Assembly (NCBI GenBank): GCA_037903355.1
Contig: JBAJFE010000042.1
Location: 806,001 to 870,000 of the forward strand
Source of the DNA: Trichuris trichiura
Taxonomy: Eukaryota > Nematoda > Enoplea > Trichinellida > Trichuridae
DNA: 64,000 nucleotides
Reading direction: 5' to 3'
Within the stretch, counting starts at the first letter, position 1; each line of letters begins with the position of its first letter. Under the pieces are notes generated by a model. It was not told the DNA's origin. It did no database searches and saw only the letters and a list, made by a program, of their open reading frames with translations. Position numbers and translations under genes: made by a program. Below, piece by piece: positions 61,971-64,000 of this stretch.

Positions 61971-64000
61971 GTAATCATGCGAGCAGAAAAATTTAGCTTC
62001 ATCTCCAACACGTAACAGACTTGCAAACAGTTCACTGCTGAGTTTGCGAAATGCAATGTTCCATGGAAAAAGCGGCTAAAAATCAAACGGCGGCAATAGT
62101 TTCGTTTCAACGCCTTAAGGTCGACATTGAATAAACTGCACGCCTACAGCAAAAATTACGCGAAAATTGTAAACGTAATGGAAAAATCCAGCGAATGTAA
62201 AACAGTCATTCAGATCAAAACTGATGCAAAATTAGAAATATATGTGAATATCGATTAGTACCAAAAACGAAGAATAAGGTGAAGACAACATACAGCAGCA
62301 TAGCAAAGCAATGAAACGTTCAGTAGCCCGTAAAGCTGTCTTATTTTTCCACTGTTCAATGGCGCAAAGAAAACATCATCTAATTTCTGTAATATCATTA
62401 ATCACAACGAACTATGAGTTTAGTTTCAAACATGTCAAGCTGAGTTGCAAACTATTATTCGGTAGAACACTCGAATGAACAGAACAAATGAAGAACGAAA
62501 GACGTTTTACGAAGACAAGTGCCGCAAAAATAGTAATGAGACGTAGGGAAGATATTACGAATGATACATTTTAGCAAAATCCAAAAATATCATATGGCTT
62601 GACAAAGTAATAAGCGTTGGACAGAAACACCGTCTACAGCATAACCAGCAATATATTATTAAGTGTTACGGTATAGTAGTGATTACTTTTCGAAGTGTTT
62701 TTATCTTCGTTAATGCTACACAGCAATTCTGTAGCCAAAAAAGACGTCCATTAGTTGTGCAATTTCTTTGTATCTACAAGGAAAATACGCAGTGCTGGCA
62801 TATATTTTATAGTTTCTCATGTGATCTTGTAAAGCACTTTCTTCCCTAGGATGGCCATCTTTTGCTACGTAGAAAGAAATTTGCTTTAGTTTGTTGCTTC
62901 TTGCCAGCGTGTTTTGCCATAAGTAATATCGCTCATTTACACGTACCTTTGCTAAGGAAAAGAATCTTTCCATTTAATTGTTTCCAGCCGGAGTAAATAG
63001 TACTCCGGAATAAATAAAAAGTCTTTAAACGGGACCCACATTCCGTATAGAAAGAGTACAACGTGAAAATCCACTGTCCCGTACCAAGAAACTACATTTA
63101 CCAAAATATTTCACGGAATGAAAATTCGCAGAATTTTATGTGACATTCTTTCTCAAAACTGTGCCTCAATTTCTTCCACACCTGTTAAACCTTAATTATG
63201 AACCATCAATAGAGGACAACTTTGCTGCAATCCTTTATCCCATCAACGCCTCACAAAAGCAAATCACTTTGTTTAGTATCAGTATTCACAATACCTTTCA
63301 CAGATAAGCCTCGTCAAATCTTCAAATCTGCAAAAGGTTTTTTATTCATTGATTTTCTTAGTCTTGTAATCATCCGTTCTGCCGGTTAGTAAGTAACAAA
63401 TTATAGCTCTCTCACAGCCCGCTTTCTCTCTTTCTTTTTTTGCAACCAGCTTGTCCATTACCTTTTCTAGAAAGTTAAAGCAAAATATTGGCTACAGAGT
63501 TGCTAAAAAGCATTAACGGAAATAAAAAAACATATTTACCAAGTTTTGACCACTTAGTCTAAAATAATGCTGTGCACCTGCAATAGCAACAACAGAAGTT
63601 TATTGACAGAAGTGGGAGCCCTGTAATGCTGGATGTTCGCTAACGGTCTACACTAATATGTTGTCCCATTTTACTAGCACAGAGTCGTGTCGTAAAAATG
63701 AGAAACAGTAGTATATTAGATCTATGCATAAACTGTACAGTGTTTTTACGTTAAATGCGCAGAAAGTGAAGTTGCAATGCTACTAGTTCTTTCGTGGAGT
63801 ACTCGTCGCTCTCACACACATTGAAGCGTGTTGACGCCACCGTCTCTTTTCATTGATGCCGGAAATGCCATACACGTAATGTTTGAAGCATATGCAGCAA
63901 GTCCTTTTTCATGCAGATATGCGAAACATTTGTAAAGTTTTGACGAATACGATTTTTTTGTCGTGATTGTACTTCGTATTTCTTTGTTTTCATGTATTCA
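61971..64000. other. End of window, no supported gene
   Basis: No conserved coding block found. A minus-strand frame at 62716-62973 (MERFFSLAKVRVNERYYLWQ...) is unassigned. A hairpin (62988-63008) and the ACGG...CCGT tail (63029-63046) mark a remnant of the hammerhead-bearing repeat. Confidence 0.4.
62988..63046 (+). repeat. Tail-only remnant of the hammerhead-bearing element
   Basis: CCGGAGTAAATAGTACTCCGG forms a 6-bp-plus hairpin. About 20 bases later ACGGGACCCACATTCCGT matches the conserved tail seen after copies B, C and E. The CUGANGA/GAAA part is missing, so this is a truncated or rearranged copy (K). Confidence 0.5.

Noticed and set aside
62716..62973. 85-codon minus-strand frame MERFFSLAKVRVNERYY...
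   Set aside because: Plausible composition, but there is a GTACGTG donor-like site after nine codons and no acceptor partner or homologue could be recognised.

Overview
This is eukaryotic nuclear DNA from an invertebrate, most likely a nematode. The genes have many short introns (about 45-65 bases, GT...AG) and weak poly(A) signals, and one gene is a TWK-type two-pore potassium channel whose C-terminal half looks nematode-like. An early-branching (enoplean/Trichuris-like) nematode is my inference, based mainly on architecture and on Penelope-like retroelements. Nothing bacterial (operons, Shine-Dalgarno sites, CRISPR) is present, and I found no tRNA or rRNA gene.

Layout. Bases 1-16249 are a compact housekeeping block on the + strand: the 3' part of CCT8 (chaperonin theta subunit), TSR1 (40S ribosome biogenesis), WASHC4/SWIP (WASH complex) and a calmodulin-like EF-hand gene. 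Bases 16250-45274 are about 29 kb in which I can support no gene. This stretch holds foldback hairpins, MITE-like remnants and several copies of a small structured repeat. Bases 45275-50290 hold a K2P potassium channel gene whose first long intron contains a Penelope-like reverse transcriptase fragment. Bases 51148-52384 are a dead mariner transposon. Bases 53450-54445 are a small PDZ-domain gene and 55894-57345 a gene for a secreted protein of unknown family. Bases 58465-58676 look like a solo LTR. Around 60.3-62.0 kb there are exons of a multi-exon gene that I do not recognise.

The most interesting signal is a dispersed element, seen about eleven times between 27.6 and 59.6 kb, that fits a hammerhead self-cleaving ribozyme. 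It has a CUGANGA box, a 5-bp stem with a loop of about 7 bases, GAAA, and a short self-complementary AGCU or ACGU instead of a normal stem III. All of this is closed by a CCG/CGG stem. Copies differ by compensatory changes in stems I, II and III. One copy lies about 150 bases from the Penelope-like RT fragment, which fits the known link between Penelope-like elements and hammerhead motifs. Every well-preserved copy has an extra C between CUGANGA and stem II, which is unusual and leaves activity open. Two pairs of copies sit head to head in inverted repeats, and several are followed by a second conserved hairpin (ACGG...CCGT) and an AATAAA-like signal.

The genes do not form a pathway. CCT8, TSR1 and WASHC4 are broadly expressed housekeeping genes packed tightly on one strand. 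The rest of the window is sparse and shaped by transposable elements.
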